Shown here: positions 12,054-22,704 of the stretch, piece after piece
How the letters are laid out: the number at the start of each line of letters is the position of its first letter
Position numbering within the stretch: position 1 is the stretch's first letter
From: Eutreptiella sp. 'Long Island Sound 2002'
Taxonomy: Eukaryota; Euglenozoa; Euglenophyceae; Eutreptiales; Eutreptiaceae
Assembly (NCBI GenBank): GCA_964036045.1
Contig: OZ038402.1
Coordinates: 7,518,971-7,582,970, forward strand
DNA: 64,000 bases
Direction of reading: 5' to 3'
Position numbers and translations under genes: made by a program
Notes under the pieces: generated by a model
What the model was told of the DNA's origin: nothing
The model's input: the letters and a program-made list of their open reading frames with translations, nothing else
Database searches by the model: none

Positions 12054-12722
12054 TGTAATAAGTCAGGGCATTTGGGCCTCTCAGAAGCTTTCTGGAGGAT
12101 CTATACTAGACCTCTCCAAGCTTCAAGATCCTAGAACACTAGGATATTTGCTCATTTTTGGCTTATATCCCAAGCCTATAGCTTACTGCTAGAGTCTACT
12201 GCTCTTAGGTACACTACAGAGAGCAGAGATCTAGGATACATTAGTAGCCATACATGAATAATCACATCCCATATGCTTATAATGTGATTTAATCATGTTT
12301 TGTAGCATTTTAGAAGGTTCTAATGTATTAGAAGCTATTTTGAAGCTGTTTCGAAGCTTCAGATGGCCTGTCGCGACTGTCCCCGTCTTTCGCCGCCGAC
12401 AGCAATTTACGTAATGTTGACAAGGCCTGTGATAAGATAGACTACTCAGAAAGTTGATAAAATATAGGTTTTATTGCCTTTTTAATGAGAATTTATTGTT
12501 ATATCAATTTTCTTGTTATTTAGGCATGTGAACCCGTATTACTGGACCAGCCAGTTGGTCCAGCTCAATGTTCGTTCACGACTTCGTCTTCTTGCTGTTG
12601 CCTGTGTCCTGTACTTGCCAACAAGATCAATTGTAATGGAGAACATTGGAAACAATTTGATTTTTAAGTGCAAGACAAGGAAAATGGGTTTTCTATATGC
12701 ACCCAAGCACAAGCATATAACA
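12054..12722 (+). repeat. LARD 3' LTR
   Basis: 669 bp, 99.7% identical to 5900-6568, TG...CA ends, followed by the TSD copy ATGCG. Confidence 0.95.
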
Positions 12723-12727
12723 ATGCG
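12723..12727. repeat. LARD target-site duplication, right copy
   Basis: ATGCG, matching 5895-5899. Deleting 5900-12727 restores a continuous RNase H domain of LINE-A (ILPDGR at 12740 running into IVVCRVPGPP at 5898). Confidence 0.93.
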
Positions 12728-14405
12728 CCCATCGGGGAGGATTGCACATGCGCCTGAGGCAGGGGGGGTACCAAGTCAACTGCCATCAGTGTAGGTGCAG
12801 TCTGGGGGGGGGGTTGGGTCCAGGCAGGATGTATGCTGTGATCCCAGATTCGGTGATCACTGTGGAGGCACCCCGCAAGGCGCGTTTCGCCCCCCATGAG
12901 ACGGGGAGGGGGATCATGGGGGAGGCGCGGGGGGAGCCAAGCAGGGCGATGGCAGTGGCGAAGAGACGCCAGGGGGATAAGGGAAATTTTGATTGGGTGC
13001 TGAAGTGGAAGAGGTGTGGGTTAGTGTGCAGGGAGTCAAGTATGCGGGTGGGCTGTAGAACAGCAAAGTAGCGTAATCCCAAGCCATGAGTATGGTGGGT
13101 ATACAGTGTTTTCTTGGCGAGAAGGGAGGGTAACCCCGCGACTCCAAGCACATATCTTTCAATGGCTTGGATCATTGGATTCAGCTGGTCGGCAGATAGG
13201 GGGGGGCATTCACATCGATAAAGCAGGCGGGGAAAGATCAATGTGTTGGCTACCAGTATTCTGTCAAGTGACGGAGAGGGGATGGCGTTAAGCTCCGCGA
13301 GTTGGGCCTGTAGTTCTCTAAAGATCAGCTGGACAGCATGGCTGACATCGAAATTTTCTGGGATGCGATGTCCCAAGTGCATGAGGTGAGATACCTTGGC
13401 ACTGAGGTACTCGGTGGAGTCTGCCCAGTCCGGCCACATTGAACAGCTCTCTGGGACCCAGAAATCAGCGGAGACCTGCAGGGGAGAGGGCGGATGTGAA
13501 TACTTGGGGAGCATGGGGGGGGGAGTACAGTGTGGAGAAACAGGGAGGGACTCACTTTTTATAACGTTCAGTTGGCACCCGATCAGGTTGAGGCCAGTTT
13601 GGACAATGGAGGCGACTCTGGGACCATCCGTATGTGCAACGGGGGTGGAGATGTCGTCGACATAGGCGGAGATAAGTATATTGTGGGAATGTATATAGCG
13701 TAGAGGAATTTCGAAAACAATGACAAAAAGGAAGCAGGAAATGGGGCACCCCTGTTTCACGCCGTGGGTAGTACCGAAAATTTCATCCGGTGTACCACTG
13801 ATGTATGTGGACCCGTGCTCAAGTACCGTGGAAATTAAAAGCAGTAACTTGGTGGGGGTCCCCATGCGTTGGAGTACATCCCTGATGAGTATTTTTGGTG
13901 GACTGTCGAAGGCATGATACATGTCAAAGGTAAAGATGGATTCCGAAATGGTGCCATTGTCAATGTCATCAAAAAGGGTTTGTGTGGCATGGGCAGTTGA
14001 GACGCCTCGTCGCCCACCAAACTGGCGCGAGTGTAGTTGTGGAGAGAGGAGGGGATACAGTTTTTTATAGATCCATCGCATGAGCAGCCAGTACACCGAA
14101 CTGCTCATGGCAATGGGTCGCCACCTATCAGGATCCCTCCAGGAACCTTTACCTTTAAATATGCACAGGGTCTCTGATACAAGCCAGCTGTGGGGGATGT
14201 CTCCAACATCATAACACAGTGCGAGGCACTGATGTACTATGGAGAAGGCAGCATCAGGGGGGACAGCAATTAAATAGGGGGGCACGCCATCGGGTCCAGG
14301 GGACTTTTTCCGGGAGGACTTCGCCAGAATGCGGAGTTCTTCCACAGAGGGGGGGGGGGTCAGGCAGTAAAGGCTGGGGGAGGATGAGCTCAGATGCACG
14401 TGCAC
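12728..14405 (-). pseudogene. LINE-A ORF2: reverse transcriptase and start of RNase H
   Basis: The open frame 14405-12786 (539 codons) is a non-LTR RT. Visible motifs in order: KSPGPDGVPPYL (about residue 35), the palm motif FTFDMYHAFD with the first catalytic Asp (about 140), HGVKQGCPIS (about 215), and AYVDD with the other two Asp (about 245). Palm, thumb and connector follow. A frame change at a C10 run (12804-12813) then leads to YTDGS, the first RNase H motif, with its catalytic Asp, an in-frame TGA, and ASGACAILPDGR before the LARD breaks the domain. The RT core has all catalytic residues, so this copy was probably active until recently. Confidence 0.92.
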
Positions 14406-16413
14406 TCCAGGGGGAGTTACGCTGGAGAATGCGCTGTATCTTTCGGGAGGGTACGGGGAGGGTGGAGGGAGCAGGAGGAGTAAGCAGGGTGTGTTTGATA
14501 CGTCGGTAGAACACTTTGGACCGACGCTTGGCCTGCCGGGTCAGCTGCTTGACCACCTGGTGCCAGTCAGAAATATCTGTGGATTTGGTCTGGAGGGCTG
14601 GCTTGGCAGAATTTACCGTGCGCATTGCGCGGAGCATATGTTGTACAAGGGTGTGGTACGTGGACTCCACATCGTGAAAGCTGGTGGGGGTCTGTAGATC
14701 ATGTACAGAGTGTTCCATGAGGGAACGGAATTGGTGCAGGTCACGGCGGTTCCACTGTGCACATCTGGGTTCAGGTATCTGGGGGGTGGTCCAGGGAATG
14801 GATCGGATGATAATTGGGTCATGATCTGAAGACCCATGCACTTTAGAAAAATCAACCACTTCGGCAGATGAGGGGCTGTAGCAGGCTTGGTACAAACGGG
14901 TACCATAAGCACGGTCAATGTAGCTTTTAGTACCAGCATATCGCCTAACCCGCGTATATGGGGTGGAGGTGGAGAAGGGTAGGAGTAGATCACTCAGGGC
15001 ACCCGACCGCTCCTTGGCTATGAGCCAGGGCCAGAGATTAGAAGTGAGAGTGCCGGCGTGTGAGTGATGGGTGCTGCAGTTGTAGTCGCTGAGAATGATA
15101 CATGCCTCCCGGAGGAGGGAGTTGAGGACCGGTTCGCATCGACGTCTTTCTGTTACGGTATGGGGGCCGTAATATGAGGCAATCCTCAGTTGGGGGATCA
15201 AGGGGTCAGGGTGGAGATGCAGCTGTGTGGAGATGAGTATGCCAGGTATGTGTATGGTGAGCGCTGGGGGTATTGGTGAGATTGAGGAGTGTACGAAAAG
15301 TGCGACACCGTTTTTTGAAGTGGGGGTGCTGTACAGTAGGTGATATTTCCAAAACATTGCAACCCTTTCGTACTCCTTCACGTGGTGTGTAGCGGTTGGC
15401 TTGAATTCCTGTACGCTAATTGTGTGGGGGGCAGTGGTGAATCCATTCAGAAGATGGCACAACCTATTGGGGGTAATCTCCGGCCCGCCAACGTTCAGGG
15501 ACGCGTGGGAAAGGGCATCCCCAGTGGGTGGTGCTCTGAACAGGGGAGGGGGCGGTTCATTGTGTGTATTTGGTGGTGTTGAGGGGGGCGGGGACGAAGG
15601 CGTGGAGGCAGTCTTATCTGGTGGCCGGGGTGCAGGAATGGATTGGGGGAAGGTAGCAGAATGCACTGTTTGTGTGACATTGGAGTTGTTATCGGTAGTA
15701 TCAATCACAGGGCTTGCCTGGGATGGGGTTGCGTTGGTGGGCGAAGGCAGTGAGGTGCACGTCTCGAAGGGCGGCCCTGGTACAATGGAGGGTGGTTGCA
15801 GCAGGGGGGTTGGTTGTGGCAGGGTTGTGCGAAGTGCGGACGTACTGTGGGGCAGGGCAAGAGGATGTCGTGGCGCACTACGTGGTGAGCCGCACAATGG
15901 GGATACCCTGGTGTCATGGCTTATGGGTGCAGTTCTGAGAATGTGCGGGATGTAAGGGAGGCGGAGCACGAGTTGGAGCGTTGCGTAGCATGCTGCGGCT
16001 CGCAGGGCATTGACTAAACGATGGGTACCAACGCAAATCGCAGACCAATTGTGAAATGCATGCATTGAGTAGGAGTGGGAGGAGAGGAGTTTGCGTAGTG
16101 TGGGGGCGGTGAATGCCGTGGGGGTGGGTGGCGCATCCCGGAGCCCGAGGAAACACATGAGGTCGCTCCGCAAAAGTTTGCAGGGTGTGTCATGGCGTAA
16201 ACCTGAGGTATTGCTCACGTGTACGTCTGTTGGCGTTGGCGTCTGCTGGGTATTTGCATCAGCTGTCGGGCCGTAGCTCCAGAGGCACGTAGTGAGCGTG
16301 TCCCATTCATGGCTGAGGGAGAAATGAAGAGGTGGTGGACTCAGAAGGGGGGGCAGAGGCTTGGGGAGACGGAAGGGTGGTGGAGTGAATGTCAGGGATG
16401 GAGAGTGCACCAA
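14254..16413 (-). CDS. LINE-A ORF2 N-terminal part: apurinic-like endonuclease
   Basis: 719 codons. The first 290 residues are Ser/Thr/Pro-rich and unrecognised. From about residue 300 an endonuclease/exonuclease/phosphatase fold is visible: SLNVGG with the metal-binding Asn, SVQEFKP with the Glu, ILSDYNC with Asp-x-Asn, KSYIDRAYG, and SSDHDPI with the catalytic Asp-His. This is the nickase that opens the target DNA. The frame overlaps the start of the RT frame; the two join by one base at a C11 run (plus-strand G11, 14349-14359), so ORF2 was originally a single endonuclease-RT-RNase H protein. It overlaps the end of ORF1 by about 107 bp in another frame. Confidence 0.88.
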   Translation of the reverse strand: MVHSPSLTFTPPPFRLPKPLPPLLSPPPLHFSLSHEWDTLTTCLWSYGPTADANTQQTPTPTDVHVSNTSGLRHDTPCKLLRSDLMCFLGLRDAPPTPTAFTAPTLRKLLSSHSYSMHAFHNWSAICVGTHRLVNALRAAACYATLQLVLRLPYIPHILRTAPISHDTRVSPLCGSPRSAPRHPLALPHSTSALRTTLPQPTPLLQPPSIVPGPPFETCTSLPSPTNATPSQASPVIDTTDNNSNVTQTVHSATFPQSIPAPRPPDKTASTPSSPPPSTPPNTHNEPPPPLFRAPPTGDALSHASLNVGGPEITPNRLCHLLNGFTTAPHTISVQEFKPTATHHVKEYERVAMFWKYHLLYSTPTSKNGVALFVHSSISPIPPALTIHIPGILISTQLHLHPDPLIPQLRIASYYGPHTVTERRRCEPVLNSLLREACIILSDYNCSTHHSHAGTLTSNLWPWLIAKERSGALSDLLLPFSTSTPYTRVRRYAGTKSYIDRAYGTRLYQACYSPSSAEVVDFSKVHGSSDHDPIIIRSIPWTTPQIPEPRCAQWNRRDLHQFRSLMEHSVHDLQTPTSFHDVESTYHTLVQHMLRAMRTVNSAKPALQTKSTDISDWHQVVKQLTRQAKRRSKVFYRRIKHTLLTPPAPSTLPVPSRKIQRILQRNSPWSARASELILPQPLLPDPPPLCGRTPHSGEVLPEKVPWTRWRAPLFNCCPP

Positions 16414-18861
16414 ACGGGTCTGAGGCGGCCGCCAGGTTTGCTTCGTTGAGTCTGGGGCTGTGGAGCGAGGCTAGGCGCACTTGCTCTAACCTGTCGGTGA
16501 TGGACATTTGTACATCCTTTTCGGAGCTGCCGGAAGTGAAGTACACCGGGCCTGGGAGGGTGGCTCCGTAGGACGTGAGGGCCGACTGGTGGGCTTGGTA
16601 TTTGATCATTACCAGGCCTGACTGCTGAAAAATTTGGTGGCCGTCAACTGGTCCAAAGGTGGCGGTGGATTTTACAACATCTCGTATGTCGATGGTGGGG
16701 GGGAACCTCACGATGGAGTAGGGTGGATTGACTTCACGGGAAAAATCTTTCGCAAACACTCGGTTGTTTGTGTGGGCCGAGACACAGATCATCTCGCCGA
16801 GGTTTTCAATTTCTTGTACTGCCGGCTGAATCAGCATTGGGTCATGGACCATGGCCAACACGTCATAGCGATTCAGCAGCACACTAAACGCAAATTTTCG
16901 GTAGAGGGCCGGGTTCATTTCAATTGCCGTGCGCACTTCGTCGGCGGGGAGCTTGCGGCGGCGAGGTCCTCCCTTTTGAAAGCGGGGTTGATTGGTGATG
17001 ACAAGGGAGGACTCCTTGACTGACTTGTCAAGGAGCCCGATGGACACCCCCATGTCCATCAACGCCGGTTGTTCATCATAAAAGTTCCCCAAAACATCGA
17101 AGGGGACAAAAAAATCAAAAATTTTATATCCTTCGGGGGCGGAGTTCACAATTACCGGCCAAAACGTTTTGGTGATGCGGGGGATCATGAGTTCTTTCAA
17201 AACAGTGGAGGTGTCATCGGGGTTGAGGCCATTTAGCATCAACATTAGTGGCAACGACCCAGAAATGTGCCACCTGACCTCGACACCGTCAACCTCACGT
17301 GTGATGTCTATTGGGACATCGACACGAATTTGGAAAAGAGTGGACTGAGGTGTGTGCATGTGGGAGGCAACCGGCTCAGCGGAGTCCACATTTCGAGGAA
17401 AATACCCGATGGTTTGCGGAATGTGGTTTTTGGGTAGGGGGAATGAGGTGAGTTGTAATATGACAAGTGGTTGGTCCAAGGGGCTTGGTGCGGTGGAGAC
17501 ATTGTAAGTGTCGGGGGATCGCACGCCCATGTGTACCACTTGGCAAACGACTGAAAGCCAAAGAAAACTCAGGGAGGGTACAAGGTCTATCCTCCTATCT
17601 AGGACGGCAGCAAGTTCAACATCCGCAACGTTCGTGCGGGCTTGGTAGGCGAGCCAAAAAGTGGTTGGCTTGTCCTGTTTTTTTGCGGCTCGAAGCATTG
17701 AAACAATTTGCTTAACGATGGTGCGGTGGGAAAAAAATGGCGGTTCGTCTTGAAAAAGGGAGAAGGTGGGGAGGATGGCAAAAGAAACAAGACCAATGAG
17801 TTTTTGCCACTCAAAATTAGCCATGTCGGCTATTGAAAAACTCCGAAGAAATCCGCGGTATGGGAGGCCATCACCGAAAAGGAGTATTTGTGGGGTGGGG
17901 ACCAATGCGGCGAGGAGATCCGGGGGAGGGAGGGGTGAGGTGTCGTGATAGACGGTAGGAGTCGAGGAGAGGATGTCAATTTTTGAAAAACGGTTTTGGC
18001 CTTTGACGGGAATTTTCCCACCTTGAACATCCTTTGTAAGGTCCCGGGGTTCCGGGAAACCCGTTGGCAAGGCACCTTGGGGGCGGAAGGAGCGTTGCGC
18101 TAAGGCTTTGATGGGATTGTGTTCGAGGTGTTTTGCTTGAGGCACGGTGGACTCGGGATTGGGAGACATAACTACGTCACTCAATGCTTCATTGGGGCCT
18201 TTGTCACTATTCATGTTTGAAGGCTTGGGAGGAGTGTGGTTTGGGGAAGGAGACGTGAAGGCATGCCTTGGATCATCAAGGTCCCTTGCACTTGCATTCG
18301 AAGTAGAGTCTTCGAGGCCGGCTTCAACGGGTGAAACGCCCGGGCCATCGTGGACTAAAGAATCATGTAAGGATAGCATATCGGTTGGACGGGACGACGC
18401 GGTGTCACTAGCCGGACTTTGGTTAAGTGAGTCACCTTCATTTATTTCATTTTTTTCCCGGGCTTTTTTCTGAGCATCAATAGGCGGGCGCGGAGCGGGG
18501 GTTGCGAAGATTGAGTCATCATTTTTTTTGAGGACGTCGTATTTTTTTGTAAGCCATCATTTTCTTTAGGCACTTCACCTTTTTTTTGGTTGTCGTCATT
18601 TTTTTGATAAGCAACATGGGAAATGGGTTCCATGGGTGGGAACGGAAGCGGAATGGAGGAGGAGTTGGAGGCAAGGGAACCGACGGATAGAGAGTCAACG
18701 GCCGTGGTGGCAGACACACGCTCAGGATCGAGTAGGGAGAGAATGGTGTTACGGGCACTTGGGAATTTGCCGTGATTGCCAACGGCATTTTTTTTGATAC
18801 CACTGCTTGACCGTGAGGTGGCGGAGGACGGAGTGCGAGATTTTGGTTCCTTGGAAGGCAT
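16307..18861 (-). CDS. LINE-A ORF1 protein
   Basis: Two frames make one product of about 850 residues: an N-terminal Ser/Lys-rich part beginning at the ATG at 18859-18861, and a 690-codon frame (18379-16307). They join by a one-base shift at A7/A8 runs near 18530-18560; a coherent Lys/Asn/Asp-rich stretch continues across the shift. I see no CCHC knuckle, RRM or esterase motif. The central part is a compact globular-looking region with many aromatic residues, unlike the simple coiled-coil ORF1 of mammalian L1. By position it should be the RNA-binding chaperone of the LINE particle, but the sequence alone does not show that. It ends with TGA, inside the start of ORF2. Confidence 0.7.
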
Positions 18862-19055
18862 TGATTTCGCGGTACTAGGCAAAAAAAAAATAAAGTGTTG
18901 TCGTAGATGACGAGTAATACACAGAAGATACCGCAAAGTTCTGAAAGCGATGTTTCAGGTAGTTTTACGTCAAATGGAAAGAGTCTTGAGACAAGATTCA
19001 CTCGTCTGTGCCTCAGTAAGTCTTGCGCCTGTTGTCGCACGCGCGCACGTCGAAT
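18862..19055 (-). other. LINE-A 5' UTR
   Basis: 194 bp between the TSD and the ORF1 start. It should contain the internal promoter of the element; no recognisable box is seen. Its presence up to the TSD indicates an essentially full-length insertion. Confidence 0.6.
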
Positions 19056-19069
19056 GGAGGATCTTCTTC
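19056..19069. repeat. LINE-A target-site duplication, right copy
   Basis: GGAGGATCTTCTTC, identical to 4129-4142. Confidence 0.93.
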
Positions 19070-20556
19070 ATTTCGCCTTCAGAAAGTCCTTCTCCAGAGT
19101 TCTCCGCTTCTTGCACCAAAAACTCCCAATCTTGCCTTGCATTTTGAATTTCTTCCAGAAACAATTTCTTGATCGCCCTGAAGTTCTCCAGACGGTTCCT
19201 GTAATGATCTTCAGGAAGTCGAGAGCCTTTCTTCTTGAGACTTCGGTACAGCTCTTCATACGTCAGGGGATCTCCTTGATTTTGTCTTTCCACATAGAGA
19301 TTGTAAGCACTTTCTCTGAGTTTGCCAGTCAAACAATCCATCAACCCAAGGATCCAGAGTTCCTTGTCCAGCTTCTCCGTCTGCAGCCACACCATGAACT
19401 GCCTCATGAAGGACGCCCAGTAATTTGGGTGTCCTGAGAACTTCGGCTGCTTCATTACTGACCCACGAAGCCTCATGTGCAACGGGTTCAGCAAGTGGTT
19501 CAGGTTGAAATTTGATGCTGTGCCAACCGGATTGACGAACACTGGGTTGACTGCAGCACTTCCCATTGCCTGTGCTTGCGCAATTGCGGCCGCCAGCAAC
19601 GCCTGGTCCACAGTAGGCTGCACGAACGGCGTTGGTTGTGCTTGATGCAGCCTCATCTCCTTCAATTTCTTCTGCGTCTCTTTGATCTTGGCTTCGTTTT
19701 CTTTCTGCTGCCAGTCCTTCTTCTTCAAAGCCATTGATCGCTCCTTCACGGTGGTCCTTGCTTCTCCATCAATCTCTCCGACAGTACCAACCGACAGTAC
19801 AGACCTCTCCGACGAAGATTCTCCTCCTTCGGTACCCAGATTGAACCCAATAGGACTTCCCAATCCAGTAGGGGGGATACCAGAAATTCCAGTAAAAGCT
19901 GGATGGTGCCCAGTAAAAGCTGGGGGTGCTGGAGAATGTGGAACGCCGTAAGGCGTGGATGCAGGTGCAGCTGAGGAGGTAGGTGCTGGGTGGCTTGCCA
20001 TTGTAGGCGCTGGTCCAGTGAGCCCAGTAGTTCCAGTACCAGACTGCTCTCCTTCGCTGCTGCTGTCTTCCAGATCAGGCAAAGCGTGAGAGGACGAACA
20101 AGATTCACTCGAGGAGGGAGATTCTCGACCGGGTTTAAGGTTGGGTGGGGCGTTCACACAACAATCAGCACAAGTATGAACTCCAGGCCAATGCCTATTG
20201 CCACAGTAAGGGCACTCTGAAGGTTGATCCTCGGCTTGCTGGGGAGATGCCACGAATGTAACCTCAGGGGGAACACGCAGTGACCCAGAACGAGTAATAG
20301 CCCCGCTAAAGTCCGACGATCTCAGAGTATCCGTGGAGATTCTAGAAGCAGAGTCATGATTTCCTCTGCTACCATGTAACCGCTGCATAGTGGTTGATCT
20401 TTGTTGTAACTGCGAAGCCTGTAGCCTTGATGCCCCAGGGGTCGTAACGCCCGAAACTGCCCCTGATATCTCCGAACCAACATAACCCTCTTCGGACCCA
20501 TATCCAGCCTCTGGGAGCGACATATGTGAAGCACTTGTAAGTCCTTTGAACTCCAT
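19056..20556 (-). pseudogene. 5' part of Gag-like gene, split by LINE-A
   Basis: About 500 codons from the ATG at 20556 to the LINE-A junction; the open frame continues 28 codons into LINE-A before a stop. Features: a Ser/Thr-rich N-terminus; a zinc-ribbon-like CPYC-x10-CADC with an internal His near residue 115; a Pro/Gly/Ser-rich middle; a Lys/Glu coiled segment near 270-305; then a capsid-type Retrotrans_gag pattern from about residue 365: KFSGHPNYWASFMRQF, a hydrophobic LMDCLTGKL helix and LTYEELYRSLKKK. This is the packing/capsid region of an LTR-type retroelement or a domesticated Gag. No LTR or Pol is visible around it, so I leave the family open. The rest of the protein is encoded at 4128-3001. 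Confidence 0.75.
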
Positions 20557-20831
20557 GGTGGAATATGAAGAGTGCGAAAACCCGGTCTACAAAAATGGAG
20601 CAGACATAGAATCTCAATGCGCATTCATCGCACATAATGACACAACGTGAAATCATTCGAAATAATTCAAATAAATCCGATTGGGAAATCACGAAAGACA
20701 AATGCGACTCGACGCGCGCTCACAGGCGACATCTGGCGGAGAACGGAAAACATGAAATAAAGCGGAAAATTTACTGCACTAATGTACATCTGAGAATCAT
20801 TGAAATTCTGATCACATCAGTGTATAATTGA
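20557..20831 (-). other. Upstream region of the Gag-like gene
   Basis: AT-richer non-coding DNA with a TATA-like ATTATAC about 265 bp before the start codon. Composition changes abruptly at about 20832 into the Thr/Pro-rich repeat region, so this may be the 5' edge of the Gag-bearing element. No LTR end was recognised. Confidence 0.4.
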
Positions 20832-21022
20832 GTGCTGTCACTGCTGCCGTCACACCTCGCCACCGGCGTCACCAAGGGCACCACCGCCAATTACACCACC
20901 TGCAGCACCCCCATCACCCGCTGCACCGCTGGTAACCCTCACGACGGCGCCCCTGGCCTCACCACCACCTGGACCGTTACACCACCAAGTTTACCCGCCA
21001 CATTTACCCTTTTCTTTCTGTG
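20832..21022 (+). pseudogene. Decayed Thr-rich repeat fragment
   Basis: Short ACC/ATC/GTC-rich stretch encoding Thr-rich residues in the plus frame, similar in style to 23460-24700. The RT fragment and its insertion appear to separate the two parts. No intact gene. Confidence 0.35.
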
Positions 21023-21158
21023 TGAATGCAGCGCATGGTAACGTACCATTCCTGGATGTCCTGGTTGTTTCTGTGACCCCACTTCGCACCAGCGTGTATT
21101 GGAAATCATCCCACAGTTGTGCGTATCTACCGTGGCGATCAAACTTACCCAGACACAT

Positions 21159-21172
21159 CAAATGCAAGTGGA
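21159..21172. repeat. TSD of the 1518-bp insertion, left copy
   Basis: CAAATGCAAGTGGA, identical to 22691-22704; removing the insertion and one copy restores the RT frame. Confidence 0.92.
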
Positions 21173-22690
21173 GGTAGGTAGGTAGGTAGGTGCACTCGGT
21201 CGTGGAGAGGCGCCCCATGGTTCCCCCTGGCGTCGCCCCTGTGACGAACAGGAAGAGGCTTCGCGCGTGAAGAGGGGAGGCGGCTTACTTCCCGCTAGAC
21301 CTGACTGTTGGCCCCCAACAAAGAGGCCCCGGGCTACGCCGGGAGGGCTGATCGCCGCCAGCGTGACATGCTTGTCTCGTCGGGAGGGTGTGCCCCCGTG
21401 CTTGCGCACGTCCCCTCCTTTGGGCGGAACCCTAGGGGTTCACCGGACTTCCTGGCGTATCCCTTTCCCAAGGCGTGCATGCACGTTCTTGGTACTAGGG
21501 TTCCGAGGCGCTTGGGTGTCGCACGCTCTGCCTCGATTCCCAAAGCAGCGCAGGCCTTAGGATGCAGCCTTACCCCCGGGCTCCGGATCTCGTTTGGCTG
21601 GGTCACCTGCATGGCACGGGCTGCCTCAGTGCCCGGGCTGTGGGCACTGGGTTTCCTACTGCTGTGTGGCGTTTGTGTTTGGGTCCGGTTGGCGGTTGGG
21701 TGCGGGTTTTGTTAACCCCGCCAGTCCTGGCTGGGGTCTTGGGTGGGTGTGTTTGGGCACGGTTTGTGGTGTTGTCCCTCTAGTGTCGGCTGTTTGTGGT
21801 GTTCGTGGTTGGGCTTCGGTTTCGGCCTGTTCTTGGGACGTGTGTGGTTTCGTGGGCGCCCCGCTTGCCCCCCGCCGTTTCCGGTTCCGGCGCGCAGTGT
21901 GGGCGTGTGTGCTGGGCCCGGGTCTCGCCTGTGCCCAGCCCTTCTTGGCTGGGTTGTCGGGGTGTGTTTTTTTTTTGCGCTTTGGTTTTTTCTTTTCCTT
22001 TTTTTTTTTTTTTTCGGGCTTTGTGGTCCCTGTCCCTCCATCCCCTTTCTTTCGGGCTGGGCTGGTGGCTCTCTTTTTTTTTTTTTTTTTTTTTCCGTGT
22101 CCCTTTTCCCCGTGGTCCGCTGTTACTGGCTTGGTGTTGCCGGTTTTGGGTGGGTGGTTCCCCTGTGCCTCTGTGGGGGTCCTTTTTTTTTTTTTCGTTC
22201 CCTCTTGGGGGGGGGCTTGGCCGCCTGTGGTGGTGTTGGCGGGCGGTTTGGCGGCTGTGGGCTGTTTTCGTGCGTTTTCCCCTTCCCCCCTCCCTTTTTT
22301 TTTTTTTTTTTTTTGGGGGGGGGGGCTTGCCTGTTCCTCCCCCTGCCTTCCCTGGGCTGGCGCACGCACTGGCCTGCATTCAGTGTTGTCTTCCGGGCTG
22401 CTGTCTTCAGTTGCGTTCTGTGTGGCCACGTTCCGGCCCCATGGGTCGGGTGGGCTTTGTACACGGTAAGCTCGGCGCCCCTTCTTGCTGGGTTAGGTCC
22501 TGGCTCTGCCGGCTGGGCGGCTGCGCCAGGCGGCTGCTTGTGGTTTTGGGTTAGAGGGCTGGGGTTGTTCGTGTCCTTACCCCTCTGCGGTGCCGGCTGT
22601 AATCTTCTGGGTGGTCCGTCACCGTTGTCGCCTGGCGCGCTGTGGCCCCGTGTGTAGCCTGCGGTGCTGGTGTGTGGCGTGGTGGCGCGG
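21173..22690 (-). mobile_element. 1518-bp 3'-end fragment of a LINE-B-like element
   Basis: In minus orientation it ends in (CACCTACCTACC...) directly at the TSD, the same (TACC)n terminus as the two LINE-B copies, and shares a block with their 3' UTR (CCGCCCAAAGGAG, then a C-rich ACACCCTCCC). It contains five A-runs of 8-20 bases. No protein domain. I read it as a strongly 5'-truncated copy, essentially only 3' UTR, of a related subfamily; a non-autonomous SINE-like derivative is the alternative. A partial copy in the other orientation lies at 57769-58543. Confidence 0.75.
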
Positions 22691-22704
22691 CAAATGCAAG
22701 TGGA
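22691..22704. repeat. TSD of the 1518-bp insertion, right copy
   Basis: CAAATGCAAGTGGA, matching 21159-21172. Confidence 0.92.

Larger units (their letters stand above)
5900..12722 (+). mobile_element. Non-autonomous LTR retrotransposon (LARD-like)
   Basis: Two 669-bp LTRs, each starting TGTAATAAG and ending ATATAACA (TG...CA), enclose 5.5 kb of internal DNA. A polypurine tract lies directly before the right LTR, giving plus orientation, and a 5-bp TSD flanks the whole. The longest internal open frames are about 70-145 codons with no Gag, protease, integrase, RT or RNase H motif in any frame. An element over 4 kb with no coding capacity is by definition a large retrotransposon derivative; it would rely on proteins from an autonomous relative. 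The LTRs differ at only two sites, so insertion was recent compared with everything around it. Confidence 0.92.
4143..19055 (-). mobile_element. LINE-A, non-LTR retrotransposon (nested LARD inside)
   Basis: A minus-strand LINE of about 8.1 kb once the 6.8-kb LTR element within it is removed. Order from its 5' end: short 5' UTR (19055-18862), ORF1 (18861-16307), ORF2 with an endonuclease/exonuclease/phosphatase domain, an RT with AYVDD, an RNase H domain and a C-terminal CCHC-type motif, a 3' UTR, and an A-rich tail at 4143-4161. It is flanked by 14-bp TSDs and inserted in a Gag-like gene. All ORFs are broken only by single-base frame changes at homopolymers and one in-frame TGA, so the copy is fairly young. 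Architecture (ORF1, endonuclease-RT-RNase H, poly-A, short TSD) fits an L1/I-like clade; I cannot assign a clade. Confidence 0.92.

Noticed and set aside
21594-22657. ORFs of 200-300 codons rich in Phe/Cys/Gly (plus) or Lys (minus) at 21.6-22.7 kb and 57.7-58.5 kb
   Set aside because: Generated by T/A homopolymers and GC-rich DNA of a non-coding element; run lengths differ between copies, so no frame is kept.
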